A stretch of DNA of 64,000 nucleotides from Actinoplanes palleronii (GTDB taxonomy: Bacteria > Actinomycetota > Actinomycetes > Mycobacteriales > Micromonosporaceae): contig NZ_BOMS01000042.1 of assembly GCF_016862315.1 (NCBI RefSeq), positions 1-64,000 on the forward strand, given 5' to 3'. The position numbers were made by a program, and so were the translations under genes. This document shows positions 20,695 to 30,010 of the stretch, in pieces; the first letter of the stretch is position 1, and every line of letters starts with the position of its first letter. The notes beneath the pieces were generated by a model that ran no database searches, was not told the origin of the DNA, and saw only the letters and a list, made by a program, of their open reading frames with translations.

Positions 20695-22047
20695 ATGGGG
20701 CGACTCTTCGGCACCGACGGCGTTCGCGGTCTCGCGAACGGCGATCTGCTCACCCCGGAACTCGCCCTGAAGGTCGCTGTCGCGGCGGCTCGGGTCCTGG
20801 TCGAGAGCGACAGCAGTCATCAGCCGCTCGCCATCGTGGGCCGTGATCCACGGGCCAGTGGCGAGATGCTGGAGGCGGCCGTCGTCGCCGGCCTGACCAG
20901 TGCGGGAGCCAACGTGGTCCGGGTCGGCGTGCTGCCGACGCCCGCGGTCGCGTACCTGGTGGGGCAGACCGGCGCCGACCTGGGTGTGATGCTCTCGGCG
21001 TCGCACAACCCCATGCCGGACAACGGCATCAAGCTCTTCGCCTCCGGTGGCCAGAAGCTGCCGGACGAGCTCGAGGAGCGCATCGAGAAGGCGGTCGAGG
21101 ACGGGCACGGCCTGGTCGGCCGGCCCATCGGCGCGGCGATCGGGCGGGTGCACGACCTGCTGGACGGCGCCGAGCACTACATCAAGCATCTGATCGAATC
21201 GCTCCCGCACCGCCTGGAAGGCGTCAAGGTCGTGGTGGACTGCGCGAACGGCGCGGCCAGCGAGGTCGGCCCGGTGGCGTACCGGGAGGCCGGTGCCGAG
21301 GTGATCGCGATCCACGCCGAGCCGGACGGCCTGAACATCAACGAGGAGTGCGGCTCGACACACCTCGACAAGGTCCGCGACGCGGTGCTGGAGCACGGCG
21401 CCGACCTGGGCCTGGCCCACGACGGCGACGCCGACCGCTGCCTGGCCGTCACCGCGGCCGGTGACGTCGTGGACGGCGACCAGATCATGGCGATCCTGGC
21501 GCTGGCCATGCGCGACGCCGGCACGCTGACCGAGAACACCCTGGTCGCGACCGTGATGAGCAACCTGGGTCTGCGGATCGCGATGAAGCAGTCCGGCATC
21601 ACGCTGCTCGAGACCAAGGTCGGCGACCGGTACGTGCTCGAGGAGCTGCAGAGCGGCGGGCTGGCCCTGGGCGGCGAGCAGAGCGGGCACATCGTGATGC
21701 CGGCGTTCGCCACCACCGGCGACGGCGTGCTGACCGGCCTGCACCTGATGGCGCAGCTGGCCGCGAGCGGCAAGTCCCTGGCCGACCTGGCCGCCGTGGT
21801 GCACCCGCTGCCGCAGGTGCTGATCAACGTCAAGGTGGGCGACCGGGAAGCCGGCGCCGCGGCGCCGACCGTGCAGGCCGCGGTGGCGCTGGCCGAGAAC
21901 GAGCTGGGCGAGACCGGCCGGGTGCTGCTGCGCCCCTCCGGCACCGAGCTGCTGGTGCGGGTGATGGTCGAGGCCGCCACCGAGGAGAAGGCGCGCACCG
22001 TCGCCGAGCGGATCGCCGACGAGGTCCGGGCCGCCAGCCCGATCTGA
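20695..22047 (+). CDS. glmM: Phosphoglucosamine mutase GlmM
   Basis: Converts glucosamine-6-phosphate to glucosamine-1-phosphate for UDP-GlcNAc and the cell wall. 450 residues. The phosphoserine loop is SASHNP (Ser103), metal loop DGDADR, sugar-binding GEQSGH and phosphate-binding RPSGTE. It begins [12 protein letters not shown], typical of the family. ATG follows GAAAGGAAG. It shares its pathway with glmS 3.5 kb downstream. Confidence 0.97.
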   Translation: MGRLFGTDGVRGLANGDLLTPELALKVAVAAARVLVESDSSHQPLAIVGRDPRASGEMLEAAVVAGLTSAGANVVRVGVLPTPAVAYLVGQTGADLGVMLSASHNPMPDNGIKLFASGGQKLPDELEERIEKAVEDGHGLVGRPIGAAIGRVHDLLDGAEHYIKHLIESLPHRLEGVKVVVDCANGAASEVGPVAYREAGAEVIAIHAEPDGLNINEECGSTHLDKVRDAVLEHGADLGLAHDGDADRCLAVTAAGDVVDGDQIMAILALAMRDAGTLTENTLVATVMSNLGLRIAMKQSGITLLETKVGDRYVLEELQSGGLALGGEQSGHIVMPAFATTGDGVLTGLHLMAQLAASGKSLADLAAVVHPLPQVLINVKVGDREAGAAAPTVQAAVALAENELGETGRVLLRPSGTELLVRVMVEAATEEKARTVAERIADEVRAASPI

Positions 22048-22061
22048 TCCTCAGCTTAGAA

Positions 22062-22088
22062 GGGCCCCGGTCTCCCGGGGCCCTTTTT
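22062..22088 (+). terminator. Rho-independent terminator between glmM and dapC-like gene
   Basis: GGGCCCCGG (22062-22070), 4-nt loop, CCGGGGCCC (22075-22083), then TTTTT. Convergent gene ends on both sides. Confidence 0.93.
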
Positions 22089-22092
22089 GCTG

Positions 22093-23259
22093 TTACGCCA
22101 GCTTGCGGAGCCGGTCGACGGCGTCGTCGATCACCTCGGCGCGTTTGCAGAACGCGAACCGGATCAGGTGCCGCCCGGCGTCCTGGTGGTCGTAGAAGAC
22201 CTGGGTCGGCACCGCCACCACCCCGGCCCGGCCGGGCAGCTCCCGGCAGAACTCGACACCGTCGGTCCCGCCCAGCGGCCGGATGTCGGCGGTCACGAAA
22301 TACGTCCCCTCGGCCGGCAGCACGCCGAACCCGGCCGCGGTGAGCCCGGCCACCAGCCGGTCCTGGTTCGCCCGCAGCGTGGCCGTGAAGCCGGTGAAAT
22401 ACGCGTCCGGCAGGCGCAGGGCGACCGCCACGGCCGGTTGCAGGGGCGCCGCGTTCACGAACGTCAGGAACTGCTTGACCCGCAGCACCGCGGAGACCAG
22501 CCGGGCCGGTCCGGTGGCCCAGCCGACCTTCCAACCGGTGCAGGAGAAGGTCTTGCCGGCCGACGAGATGCGCAGGGTGCGCTCGCGCATCCCGGGCAGC
22601 CCGGCCAGCGGGGTGTGCGGTGCGTCGAAGACCAGGTGCTCGTAGACCTCGTCGGTCACCGCGTACGTGTCGTGCCGCTGGCAGAGGTCGGCGATCAGGG
22701 CCAGCTCGGCCGGGGTGAACACCTTGCCCGTCGGGTTGTGCGGCGTGTTGAGCAGCACCAGCCGGGTCCGCGGGCCGAACGCCGCGCGCAGCTCCGCCTC
22801 GTCGAACGCGTACCGCCCGTCCGGGCCGGGCCGCAGCGTGACCGGCCGGCGGACCGCTCCGGCCAGGGTGATCGAGGCCGCGTACGAGTCGTAGTACGGC
22901 TCGAAGCAGACCACCTCGTCACCCGGCTCGCAGAGCGCCAGGATCGCCGCCGCGACCGCCTCGGTGGCGCCCGCGGTGACCACGACCTCGGTGTCCGGGT
23001 CCCGGGCGAGGCCCCAGAACCGTTGCTCGTGCTCGACGATCGCATGCCGCAGCGCCGGGATGCCGGCCAGCGGCGGGTATTGATTGGCGCCACCGGCCAG
23101 GGCCTGCGCGGCGGCCGCCAGCATCTCCGGTGGGCCGTCGGTGTCCGGGAAGCCCTGTCCGAGATTGACCGCCCCGGTGCGCACCGCGAGGGCGGACATC
23201 TCGGCGAAGATCGTGGTCCCGAACGGGCGCATCCGTTCGACGAGGGGGTCGGTGGTCAC
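22093..23259 (-). CDS. dapC: Class I/II aminotransferase, probable N-succinyldiaminopimelate aminotransferase
   Basis: 388-residue PLP enzyme. Lys236 in SSAGKTFSCTGWK is the Schiff-base lysine, and NTPHNPTG and TDEVYEHLVFD are class I landmarks. The N-terminus (RPFGTTIFAEMSALAVRTGAVNLGQGFPD) closely resembles the mycobacterial protein annotated DapC, which transaminates in lysine/diaminopimelate synthesis. A methionine or kynurenine aminotransferase of the YbdL/KAT type is the alternative. GTG at 23259 has GGGAG upstream. No dap genes adjoin. Confidence 0.85.
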   Translation of the reverse strand: MTTDPLVERMRPFGTTIFAEMSALAVRTGAVNLGQGFPDTDGPPEMLAAAAQALAGGANQYPPLAGIPALRHAIVEHEQRFWGLARDPDTEVVVTAGATEAVAAAILALCEPGDEVVCFEPYYDSYAASITLAGAVRRPVTLRPGPDGRYAFDEAELRAAFGPRTRLVLLNTPHNPTGKVFTPAELALIADLCQRHDTYAVTDEVYEHLVFDAPHTPLAGLPGMRERTLRISSAGKTFSCTGWKVGWATGPARLVSAVLRVKQFLTFVNAAPLQPAVAVALRLPDAYFTGFTATLRANQDRLVAGLTAAGFGVLPAEGTYFVTADIRPLGGTDGVEFCRELPGRAGVVAVPTQVFYDHQDAGRHLIRFAFCKRAEVIDDAVDRLRKLA

Positions 23260-23288
23260 CTGGGCTCCCGGTTCTCCAACGGCTCAGT

Positions 23289-24044
23289 TCAGTTCAGGGT
23301 CAGCTTGTTGCAGGTGGCCGTCGCGATCCGGCCGGACGCGGTGTGCTCGGACACCGTCTCGCCGTCGATGGTGGCCCGGCAGCTGATGCTGCCGTCGTGG
23401 ATCGAGCGGCGGATCGCCCACACCGAGACCACCGACGGACCCTCCATGGTGAGTGTCAGCTTCCACGGCAGCTTCGCGTCGCTGATCGTCTGGGGCAGGC
23501 CGTTGAGCTTCTCGGTGTAGAAGACGGTGGCCGGGCCGTCGCCGGTCACCTCGTACTTCACGGTGATCTTCTGCCCGGCGGGCAGGCCCGGCAGGTTGGG
23601 CAGGCCGGTCGGCAGCTCGGTCGGCGCGGTGGTGGGCAGCACTGTCGGCAGGGCGGTGGGGATCTTGTCGGTGGCCTCCGCCACCTTGTCCCGGCCGCGC
23701 TGGTAGAGCTGCACGCCGGCGGTCGCCAGCCCACCGCAGAGCAGCAGGCCGATCGCCAGGACCAGGGCGATGAGCGGGGTGTTGCTGCGCCGGTGCGGTG
23801 GCGGTGGCCCGTAGCCGGCGGGCGGCGGCCCATAACCGTCAGGCGGCGGCCCGTAGCCGGCGGGTGGCGGTGGCCCATAACCATCGGGCGGTGGCGGGCC
23901 GTAGCCGGAAGGCGGCGTGTGTCCGTAACCGACCGGTGGGAAGGCCGATGTCGGCGGATATTCCGGCTCCGGACCGCGGTACGGCAGCGGAGCGTGCCCC
24001 GGCTGGAACTCCGGCGGCCGAGACGGCTCGCGCTGATCGCTCAT
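23289..24044 (-). CDS. MmpS-like membrane protein with YGPPP repeats
   Basis: 251 residues. Residues ~20-85 are a proline-rich cytoplasmic region with about six YGPPP(P)(D/A)G repeats. A single TM segment lies near 90-112, followed by a PT-rich linker and a C-terminal beta-rich domain (~155-251: ITVKYEVTGDGPATVFYTE, LPWKLTLTMEG, SCRATIDGETV). That domain resembles mycobacterial MmpS accessory proteins. No MmpL transporter is adjacent. ATG at 24044 is chosen for AGGAGGGG just upstream; the longer frame to 24104 is rejected. Confidence 0.8.
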   Translation of the reverse strand: MSDQREPSRPPEFQPGHAPLPYRGPEPEYPPTSAFPPVGYGHTPPSGYGPPPPDGYGPPPPAGYGPPPDGYGPPPAGYGPPPPHRRSNTPLIALVLAIGLLLCGGLATAGVQLYQRGRDKVAEATDKIPTALPTVLPTTAPTELPTGLPNLPGLPAGQKITVKYEVTGDGPATVFYTEKLNGLPQTISDAKLPWKLTLTMEGPSVVSVWAIRRSIHDGSISCRATIDGETVSEHTASGRIATATCNKLTLN

Positions 24045-24174
24045 TTTCCCCTCCTGGTAGCCGAAACCGACGGTACGCGAGATGCGCATCCGAAAGGCAT
24101 TCACCCGATGGGGGTCTGCCCTGCTGGTCTATGCTTCCGATCACGTACCATGCTCGTAAGTGTGCTTCTCGAGC

Positions 24175-24203
24175 ATGACGTTTGCGTGAAAGTCGGCTAC
24201 GCT
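24175..24203 (+). promoter_or_regulatory. Leaderless glmS promoter
   Basis: ATGACG (24175-24180), 17-nt spacer, TACGCT (24198-24203), then 7 nt to the ATG at 24211. Transcription should begin at or next to the start codon. No ribosome binding site is present. Confidence 0.65.
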
Positions 24204-24210
24204 GCCCCGC

Positions 24211-26094
24211 ATGTGTGGGATCGTGGGTTACGTAGGCAATCGTCCGGCCCTGAGCATCGTCCTCGATGGCCTCCGGCGGCTGGAGTACCGCGGATACGAC
24301 TCCGCGGGTATCGCCGTCATCGACAATGACGAGGTCCGGACCGAGAAGCGGGCCGGCAAGCTGGCCAATCTGGAGAAGGCGCTCGCGGAGCGGGCCGACG
24401 ACGGCATCGCCGCGGGCCGGACGGCCATCGGGCACACCCGCTGGGCCACGCACGGCGGGCCGACCGACCGTAACGCCCACCCGCACCTGTCCGCCGACGG
24501 CCGGGTCGCCGTGATCCACAACGGCATCATCGAGAACTTCTCCCGGCTGCGCGCCGAGCTCGAGGCCGGTGGCGTCGAGTTCCGCAGTGACACCGACACC
24601 GAGTGCGCGGCGCACCTGCTCGCCGCGGAGATGCGCGCGCTGCGCGAGGCCGGCGGGGAGCCCGGCCCGGCCCTGCTCGCCGAGGGCATGCGGCGGGTCG
24701 TGCGCCGGCTGGAGGGCGCGTTCACGCTGCTCGCGATCGACGTCGAGGTGCCCGGCGCGGTGGTCGCCGCCCGGCGCAACTCGCCGCTCGTGGTCGGCCG
24801 CGGCAACGGGGAGAACTTCCTGGCCAGTGACGTCTCGGCGTTCATCGAGCACACCCGGGAAGCGGTCGAGCTGGGCCAGGACCAGGTCGTCCTGATCACC
24901 CCGGACCAGATCGAGATCACCGACTTCGACGGCGCCCCGGCGACCGGCAAGGAGTTCCACGTCGACTGGGACCTGTCCGCCGCCGAGAAGGGTGGCTACG
25001 AGTACTTCATGCTCAAGGAGATCGCCGAGCAGCCGCAGGCCATCGCGGACACCCTGCTGGGCCGGCTGAGCGAGCGCGGCGAGATCATCCTGGACGAGGT
25101 GCGGCTCACCGACCAGGACCTGCGGGACGTGGACAAGGTCTTCATCGTGGCCTGCGGCACCTCGTTCCACGCCGGCATGGTCGCCAAGTACGCCATCGAG
25201 CACTGGGTGCGGATCCCCTGCGAGGTCGAGCTGGCCAGCGAGTTCCGCTACCGCGACCCGATCCTGGACCGCTCCACCCTGGTGATCGTGATCAGCCAGT
25301 CCGGCGAGACCATGGACACCCTGATGGCGCTGCGGCACGCCAAGGAGCAGAAGGCCCGGGTGCTGGCCATCTGCAACTCCAACGGCTCCACCATCCCGCG
25401 CGAGTCGGACGCCGTGCTCTACACCCACGGCGGCCCGGAGATCGCGGTCGCCTCGACCAAGGCGTTCCTCACCCAGCTGGTCGCGTGTTACCTGATCGGC
25501 CTGCACCTGGCCCAGATCCGCGGCGTGATGTACGCCGACGAGGTCGCCGCCGTGGTCGAGAAGCTCCAGGCCACCCCGGACAGCCTGCGCACCCTGCTGG
25601 GCCGGATGGAGGACGTCCGGGCGCTGGGACGCGACCTGCGGACCGCGTCGACGGTGCTGTTCATCGGCCGGCACGTCGGCTTCCCGGTGGCCCTGGAGGG
25701 CGCGCTCAAGCTCAAGGAGCTCGCCTACATGCACGCCGAGGGCTTCGCCGCCGGTGAGCTCAAGCACGGCCCGATCTCGCTGATCGACGAGGGCACCCCG
25801 GTGGTCTGCGTGGTGCCGTCCCCGGCCGGCCGCGGTGTGATCCGCGACAAGGTGGTCTCCAACATCCAGGAGGTCCGCGCCCGTGGCGCCCGGACCATCG
25901 TGATCGCCGAGGAGGGCGACGAGGACGTCCGGGCGTTCGCCGACCACCTGATCACGGTGCCGCCGACCCCGACGCTGCTCGCCCCGCTGATGACCACCGT
26001 GCCGCTGCAGATCCTGGCCTGCGAGATCGCCGCCGCCCGCGGCAACGACGTGGACCAGCCGCGCAACCTGGCCAAGTCGGTCACCGTCGAATGA
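24211..26094 (+). CDS. glmS: Glutamine-fructose-6-phosphate aminotransferase GlmS
   Basis: Makes glucosamine-6-phosphate from fructose-6-phosphate and glutamine, the first committed step to UDP-GlcNAc. 627 residues. N-terminal Ntn glutaminase with catalytic Cys2 (MCGIVGYVG) and HTRWATHG. Two SIS domains follow (ACGTSFHAG, VISQSGETMDT, EGALKLKELAYMHAEGF). The C-terminus ends NLAKSVTVE as in the family. The upstream region is divergent with the MmpS-like gene. Confidence 0.97.
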   Translation: MCGIVGYVGNRPALSIVLDGLRRLEYRGYDSAGIAVIDNDEVRTEKRAGKLANLEKALAERADDGIAAGRTAIGHTRWATHGGPTDRNAHPHLSADGRVAVIHNGIIENFSRLRAELEAGGVEFRSDTDTECAAHLLAAEMRALREAGGEPGPALLAEGMRRVVRRLEGAFTLLAIDVEVPGAVVAARRNSPLVVGRGNGENFLASDVSAFIEHTREAVELGQDQVVLITPDQIEITDFDGAPATGKEFHVDWDLSAAEKGGYEYFMLKEIAEQPQAIADTLLGRLSERGEIILDEVRLTDQDLRDVDKVFIVACGTSFHAGMVAKYAIEHWVRIPCEVELASEFRYRDPILDRSTLVIVISQSGETMDTLMALRHAKEQKARVLAICNSNGSTIPRESDAVLYTHGGPEIAVASTKAFLTQLVACYLIGLHLAQIRGVMYADEVAAVVEKLQATPDSLRTLLGRMEDVRALGRDLRTASTVLFIGRHVGFPVALEGALKLKELAYMHAEGFAAGELKHGPISLIDEGTPVVCVVPSPAGRGVIRDKVVSNIQEVRARGARTIVIAEEGDEDVRAFADHLITVPPTPTLLAPLMTTVPLQILACEIAAARGNDVDQPRNLAKSVTVE

Positions 26095-26125
26095 TCCGCG
26101 GACGGGTCGCCGGTCCGGCGGCCCG

Positions 26126-27625
26126 TCACGGCGTCCCGCCCAGGGTGATCGTGGCGAGGGCGTCCAGGGCCGGCCGGCCCGGTTCCCAGTACCCCAGGTG
26201 GCCGGCGTCCCACTGACTGCCGAAGACCCGCGCGCCGAAGCCGGGATCGTTCGGGTTGTGCCCGAACCACAGGTCGTCGGCCGGCCCGGCGAGCGCCGCA
26301 CCGGGCAGGCCGATCGCCAGATTCCGGACCATCGTGCCGGGGGAGACCGCGAGCCACTGGATCGGGTCGGACACCGAGGTCGAGGCGAAGACCTGGCCGG
26401 CCGGGAGCCGCAACTGCTCCGCCGCGTCGACACCGACACCGGGCGAGCCGACGAACACCACCCGGTCGGCGTCCAGCCCGCCGGCCGCGGCCTTGCCCAC
26501 CACCAGCGACCCGTAGCTGTGCCCGAGCACGGTCTGCCGCGCCTCCGGGCCGTCATGGGTGGCGCGCAGACCCTCCTGGAACCGCTGCAGCCCGCTCGCG
26601 CCGGTGGTGGCCTGCCGCGCCGACCAGGCCTCGTCCAGGAAGTCCGGCGCGTCGTAGTCCAGCCACAGCACCGAGCTGGTCGCGGCGTCCGGCCCCAGCT
26701 CACCGGCGCGGGCCGCGACCCGCTCGGCCCGGGTCAGCTCACCGCCCAGCGAGGCCAGGTCCGCGGTCATCCCGGGCACGTGGGTCAGCACGTTGGCGGC
26801 GCGGTCCGGGTCACCGAGGGCGATCACCGCACGGCCGTCGCCGGAGACGTCCAACCCCATGAGGTACGCCCTGGGCACCCGGTCGTCCTCCAGCCGGGCG
26901 GCCAGCCGGTCCAGCCCGCGCAGCGTGTCCCGGTCACCGCCGGTGCGGGTCAGGTAGGCGCGGCGCTCGGCCAGCAGCAACCGGTTCGCCAGGTCCCGGT
27001 CGGCCACCGGGATCCCGTTCAGCCCGGCGACCGCGGCCGGCTCGTCGCCCAGCATCCACAGCCGCTCGGCCGGCGACAGGCCGGCCCACCATCGGCGGAC
27101 CTGCGCCGGGCTCGCCGTGCAGTCCGGCCGGTCGGTGGCGGCCGGTGCGGTCGCGGTGATCGCGAGCTCGGCCAGGCTGGTCGCGGCGCCGTGATCGGCG
27201 GTGTCGGCGAGGTGAAGGGCGGCGGCCAGCTCGGACGCGGCCGGCCCTGGCGCGACCGTGCCGGCTTCGGTGATCACTTGGTGGGTGGCCAGCGCGGTGG
27301 CGCGGGCCCGATCGAGCAGCGCCCGGGCGCGCACCAGCGCCGCCGCGAACTCGCTCAGCACCTGATCGGCCCGCCAGCAGAGCAGCCGGAACAGCGCCAG
27401 CCGCCGCCGCAGCACACCGAGCCGGGCGACCGCGGCGTCGGCGGCCGCTCCGGACCAGGCCGCGCGCAGCCGGTCGGCGAGGGGACCGAACTCGTCGCCG
27501 AGGACTCCGGCCAGCGCGGCCCAGCGCCGCCAGGCGAGCGCCGCGGCCGACCAGCGGGCCGGGTCGGTGGCCCGCAGCCGGGCGTAGGTGACCCGGGGCG
27601 GCACCGGGAGGGCGGCGACGGTCAT
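26126..27625 (-). CDS. DUF1023 alpha/beta hydrolase, putative type VII secretion-associated
   Basis: 499 residues. The N-terminal ~220 residues are helical and Ala-rich (WSAAALAWRRWAALAGVLGDEF..), like the secretion/LXG-type region of such proteins. The C-terminal half is an alpha/beta hydrolase with nucleophile elbow LGHSYGS (Ser370) and VVFVGSPGVGVD. The family is PF06259 (DUF1023). ATG at 27625 overlaps the stop of the small upstream gene (ATGA), so the two are coupled. A much longer frame to 28342 is spurious because it runs antisense through acpS. Likely an exported enzyme of unknown substrate. Confidence 0.83.
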   Translation of the reverse strand: MTVAALPVPPRVTYARLRATDPARWSAAALAWRRWAALAGVLGDEFGPLADRLRAAWSGAAADAAVARLGVLRRRLALFRLLCWRADQVLSEFAAALVRARALLDRARATALATHQVITEAGTVAPGPAASELAAALHLADTADHGAATSLAELAITATAPAATDRPDCTASPAQVRRWWAGLSPAERLWMLGDEPAAVAGLNGIPVADRDLANRLLLAERRAYLTRTGGDRDTLRGLDRLAARLEDDRVPRAYLMGLDVSGDGRAVIALGDPDRAANVLTHVPGMTADLASLGGELTRAERVAARAGELGPDAATSSVLWLDYDAPDFLDEAWSARQATTGASGLQRFQEGLRATHDGPEARQTVLGHSYGSLVVGKAAAGGLDADRVVFVGSPGVGVDAAEQLRLPAGQVFASTSVSDPIQWLAVSPGTMVRNLAIGLPGAALAGPADDLWFGHNPNDPGFGARVFGSQWDAGHLGYWEPGRPALDALATITLGGTP

Positions 27626-27909
27626 CGGGTGGACCGGAGGCGGGCGGCCGCTCGGGCGTCGGCTTCGGCGTACGCGGAAAGGGTTTCCTCCATCAGCTGC
27701 CCGGCGGCGGACAGGTCGGCGCTGAGCTCGCGAAGCCGGGTTTCGGCCGCGTCGGCGGCCGTGGTCGCGGCGTCGGTCGTCACCCAGCGCGGCCCGGCGA
27801 TCGGCCCCGGCGCCACGGCCGCCGCCTCCCGCACCCGGGCCGCCGTGCCGGTGATGGACGCGGCGGCCTGACGCAGCTGGTCGGCGTCGACGTCGAGGTC
27901 GGGATTCAT
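27622..27909 (-). CDS. EspC-like / WXG100-related small type VII secretion protein
   Basis: 95 residues, nearly all helical, Ala-rich, without cysteine. The opening DVDADQLRQAAASITGTAARV matches the ESX-1 secretion-associated EspC-like family (PF10824). Near the C-terminus Y80-A-E-A-D84 fits the general type VII export signal YXXX(D/E). The start ATG at 27909 has GGAGG 8 nt upstream. It immediately precedes and overlaps the DUF1023 hydrolase, which suggests co-export as a pair. No EccC ATPase or other machine part is in the window. Confidence 0.75.
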   Translation of the reverse strand: MNPDLDVDADQLRQAAASITGTAARVREAAAVAPGPIAGPRWVTTDAATTAADAAETRLRELSADLSAAGQLMEETLSAYAEADARAAARLRSTR

Positions 27910-28002
27910 GACGGTTACCTCCGGTGCGGCGGGGACGGGATGCGCCGAAGGTAGGCGGTTCCGGCCGGGCGCCGGGACGCCCTGTGGACAACGCTCCGCA
28001 CC

Positions 28003-28033
28003 TTGTCCACAGGCGCTCGGTGACCGTTAGGGT
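28003..28033 (+). promoter_or_regulatory. Candidate leaderless acpS promoter
   Basis: TTGTCC (28003-28008), 19-nt spacer, TAGGGT (28028-28033), then 7 nt to GTG 28041. Confidence 0.45.
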
Positions 28034-28040
28034 GTCCGTT

Positions 28041-28409
28041 GTGATCGTGTCTGTCGGCATCGACGTCGTCCTGGTGAGCCGCTTCGCCCGGGCGCTGGAC
28101 CGCACTCCGCTGCTCGGGAACCGGCTGTTCACCGAGGACGAGCGGCTGACCGGGTCGGGCAGTCCCCGCTCGGCGGAGTCCCTGGCCGCGCGGTTCGCCG
28201 CGAAGGAGGCGGTGGCCAAGGCGCTCGGCGCGCCGGCCGGGCTGCGCTGGCACGACTGCGAGATCGTCACCGACCCGGACGGGCGGCCCTGGTTGACCGT
28301 CTCCGGTACGGTCGCCGCCGCCGCGTCGCAGCGCGGGATCAATCGATGGCATCTGTCCCTGTCGCACGACGGCGGGATCGCGTCGGCGATGGTGGTCGCC
28401 GAGGCCTAG
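28041..28409 (+). CDS. acpS: Holo-[acyl-carrier-protein] synthase AcpS
   Basis: Transfers 4'-phosphopantetheine from CoA to acyl carrier protein. 122 residues with the two family motifs: [11 protein letters not shown] near the N-terminus (metal-binding Asp) and [31 protein letters not shown] closes the fold. GTG at 28041 is preferred: it places VGID at the normal distance and lies 7 nt after a TAGGGT -10 box, so the mRNA may be leaderless. The longer frame from 27924 is not supported. The nnr gene follows 12 bp downstream. Confidence 0.93.
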   Translation: MIVSVGIDVVLVSRFARALDRTPLLGNRLFTEDERLTGSGSPRSAESLAARFAAKEAVAKALGAPAGLRWHDCEIVTDPDGRPWLTVSGTVAAAASQRGINRWHLSLSHDGGIASAMVVAEA

Positions 28410-28421
28410 GAAGGGGTCGGT

Positions 28422-29873
28422 ATGCGGCAGGCATTTCGGGTCGCTGACGTACGCGCGGCGGAGAAGACGCTGATGGTGACGCTGCCGGACGGGACGCTGA
28501 TGCAGCGCGCCGCGGCCGGCCTGGCCCGGCGCTGCGCGCTGCTGCTGACCGATTCCGGCGGTGTGTACGGGGCCCGGGTGCTGCTGCTGGTCGGCAGCGG
28601 CGACAACGGCGGCGACACGCTCTATGCGGGCGCGCTGCTGGCCAAGCGGGGCGCACAGGTCCGGGCGCTGCTGCTCCAGCCGGAACGGGTGCACCTGGCC
28701 GGTCTCGCCGCGCTGCGCCAGGCCGGCGGGTTCACCGTCGTCGACCTGCCGACCCGGGCCGACCTGGTGCTCGACGGGATCGTCGGCATCGGTGCGTCCG
28801 GCGGTCTGCGGCCACCGGCGGCCGCGCTGGTCCGCGCGCTCGGCGGGCTGCGCGCCCGCAACGGTGAGCGGGCGCCGGTGGTGGCCGTCGACGTGCCCAG
28901 CGGGGTGAGCGTGGACACCGGCGACGTGCCTGGCGACGCGGTCACCGCGGACGTCACGGTGACCTTCGGCTGCCGGAAACCGGCGCACGTGGTCGGCCCG
29001 GCGGCGGCCCGCTGCGGCCAGGTCGAGCTCGTCGACATCGGGCTCGGCCCGGTGCTGGTCGCCGACCCGGCGGTCCGGGTGGCCGAGGCCGCCGACATCG
29101 CGGCCTGGTGGCCGGTGCCCGGCACCACCTCGGACAAGTACACCCGCGGCGTGGTCGGCCTGGCCACCGGCTCGGCCCGGTACCCGGGCGCCGCGCTGCT
29201 CTCCACCTCGGGCGCGCTGGCCGGCCCGACCGGCATGGTCCGCTACGCGGGCAGCGCCCACCGCGAGGTGGTCCGCGCGCACCCGTCCGTGGTGGCCGCG
29301 CCGAAGGTCGCCGCCACCGGCCGGGTGCAGGCCTGGGTCTGCGGCTCCGGGCTGGGCACCGACGACGGGGCCCGGACCGAGCTGCGCAGCGTGCTCGCCA
29401 CCGCGTTGCCGGTGCTGCTGGACGCGGACGCGATCACCCTGCTGGTCGGCGGCGAGCACGCCGAGCACCTGCGCCGGGACGCGCCGCTCGTGCTGACCCC
29501 GCACGACGGGGAGTTCACGAGGCTGGCCGGGGAGGCGCCGGGCGCCGACCGGATGGCCGCGGCGGCCCGGCTGGCGGTCTGGACCAACGCGGTGGTGCTG
29601 CTCAAGGGCGACCGGACGATCGTGGCCACCCCGGGCGGCGAGACCTGGGCGAACCCCACCGGCTCGGCGGTGCTGGCCACCGCGGGCAGCGGCGACGTGC
29701 TGGCCGGGCTGCTCGGGTCGCTGCTGGCGGCCGGGCTGCCGCCGGTCCGGGCGGCGGTGGCCGCGGCGTACGTGCACGGCCTGGCCGGGCGGCGTGCGGC
29801 GCTGGACGGCCCGGTGACCGCACCGGACGTGGCCGCCGCGGTCCGCCCGGTGCTGGCCGAGCTCCTGGGATAA
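28422..29873 (+). CDS. nnr: Bifunctional NAD(P)HX epimerase/dehydratase
   Basis: Repairs hydrated NAD(P)H. Two fused domains in 483 residues. The N-terminal epimerase (YjeF_N) is at ~1-215 (LVGSGDNGGDTLYAGALLAKRG, VAVDVPSGVSVDTG). The C-terminal ADP-dependent dehydratase is at ~220-483 (KYTRGVVGLATGSARYPGAA, LDADAITLL, LTPHDGEFTRL, NPTGSAVLATAGSGDVLAGLL). ATG follows GGAAGGGG. Position between acpS and alr is conserved in actinobacteria. The ~135 bp after it hold four imperfect GCGGCCTCCTGG repeats and no gene. Confidence 0.95.
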   Translation: MRQAFRVADVRAAEKTLMVTLPDGTLMQRAAAGLARRCALLLTDSGGVYGARVLLLVGSGDNGGDTLYAGALLAKRGAQVRALLLQPERVHLAGLAALRQAGGFTVVDLPTRADLVLDGIVGIGASGGLRPPAAALVRALGGLRARNGERAPVVAVDVPSGVSVDTGDVPGDAVTADVTVTFGCRKPAHVVGPAAARCGQVELVDIGLGPVLVADPAVRVAEAADIAAWWPVPGTTSDKYTRGVVGLATGSARYPGAALLSTSGALAGPTGMVRYAGSAHREVVRAHPSVVAAPKVAATGRVQAWVCGSGLGTDDGARTELRSVLATALPVLLDADAITLLVGGEHAEHLRRDAPLVLTPHDGEFTRLAGEAPGADRMAAAARLAVWTNAVVLLKGDRTIVATPGGETWANPTGSAVLATAGSGDVLAGLLGSLLAAGLPPVRAAVAAAYVHGLAGRRAALDGPVTAPDVAAAVRPVLAELLG

Positions 29874-29997
29874 CCGGTCCCCGGGGCCGGCGCGACCTCC
29901 TGAGGCCGATGCGGCCTCCTGGGGCGGCCTCCTGGGCCGGTGCGGCCTGCTGGACCGGGCTCCTGGGCTAGCCGACCGAAACTGTCATACCTCTCAG

Positions 29998-30003
29998 TAG
30001 GGT
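29998..30003 (+). promoter_or_regulatory. Candidate -10 box of alr
   Basis: TAGGGT ending 7 nt before the ATG at 30011. No good -35. Suggests leaderless transcription. Confidence 0.4.
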
Positions 30004-30010
30004 GGATGGC

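Noticed and set aside
27626..28342. N-terminal extension of the DUF1023 hydrolase
   Set aside because: It runs antisense through acpS and over the EspC-like gene; the ATGA overlap at 27622-27625 fits the short form.
29874..29997. Possible small gene in repeats after nnr
   Set aside because: Only degenerate GCGGCCTCCTGG copies; the open frame is a by-product of the GC-rich repeat.
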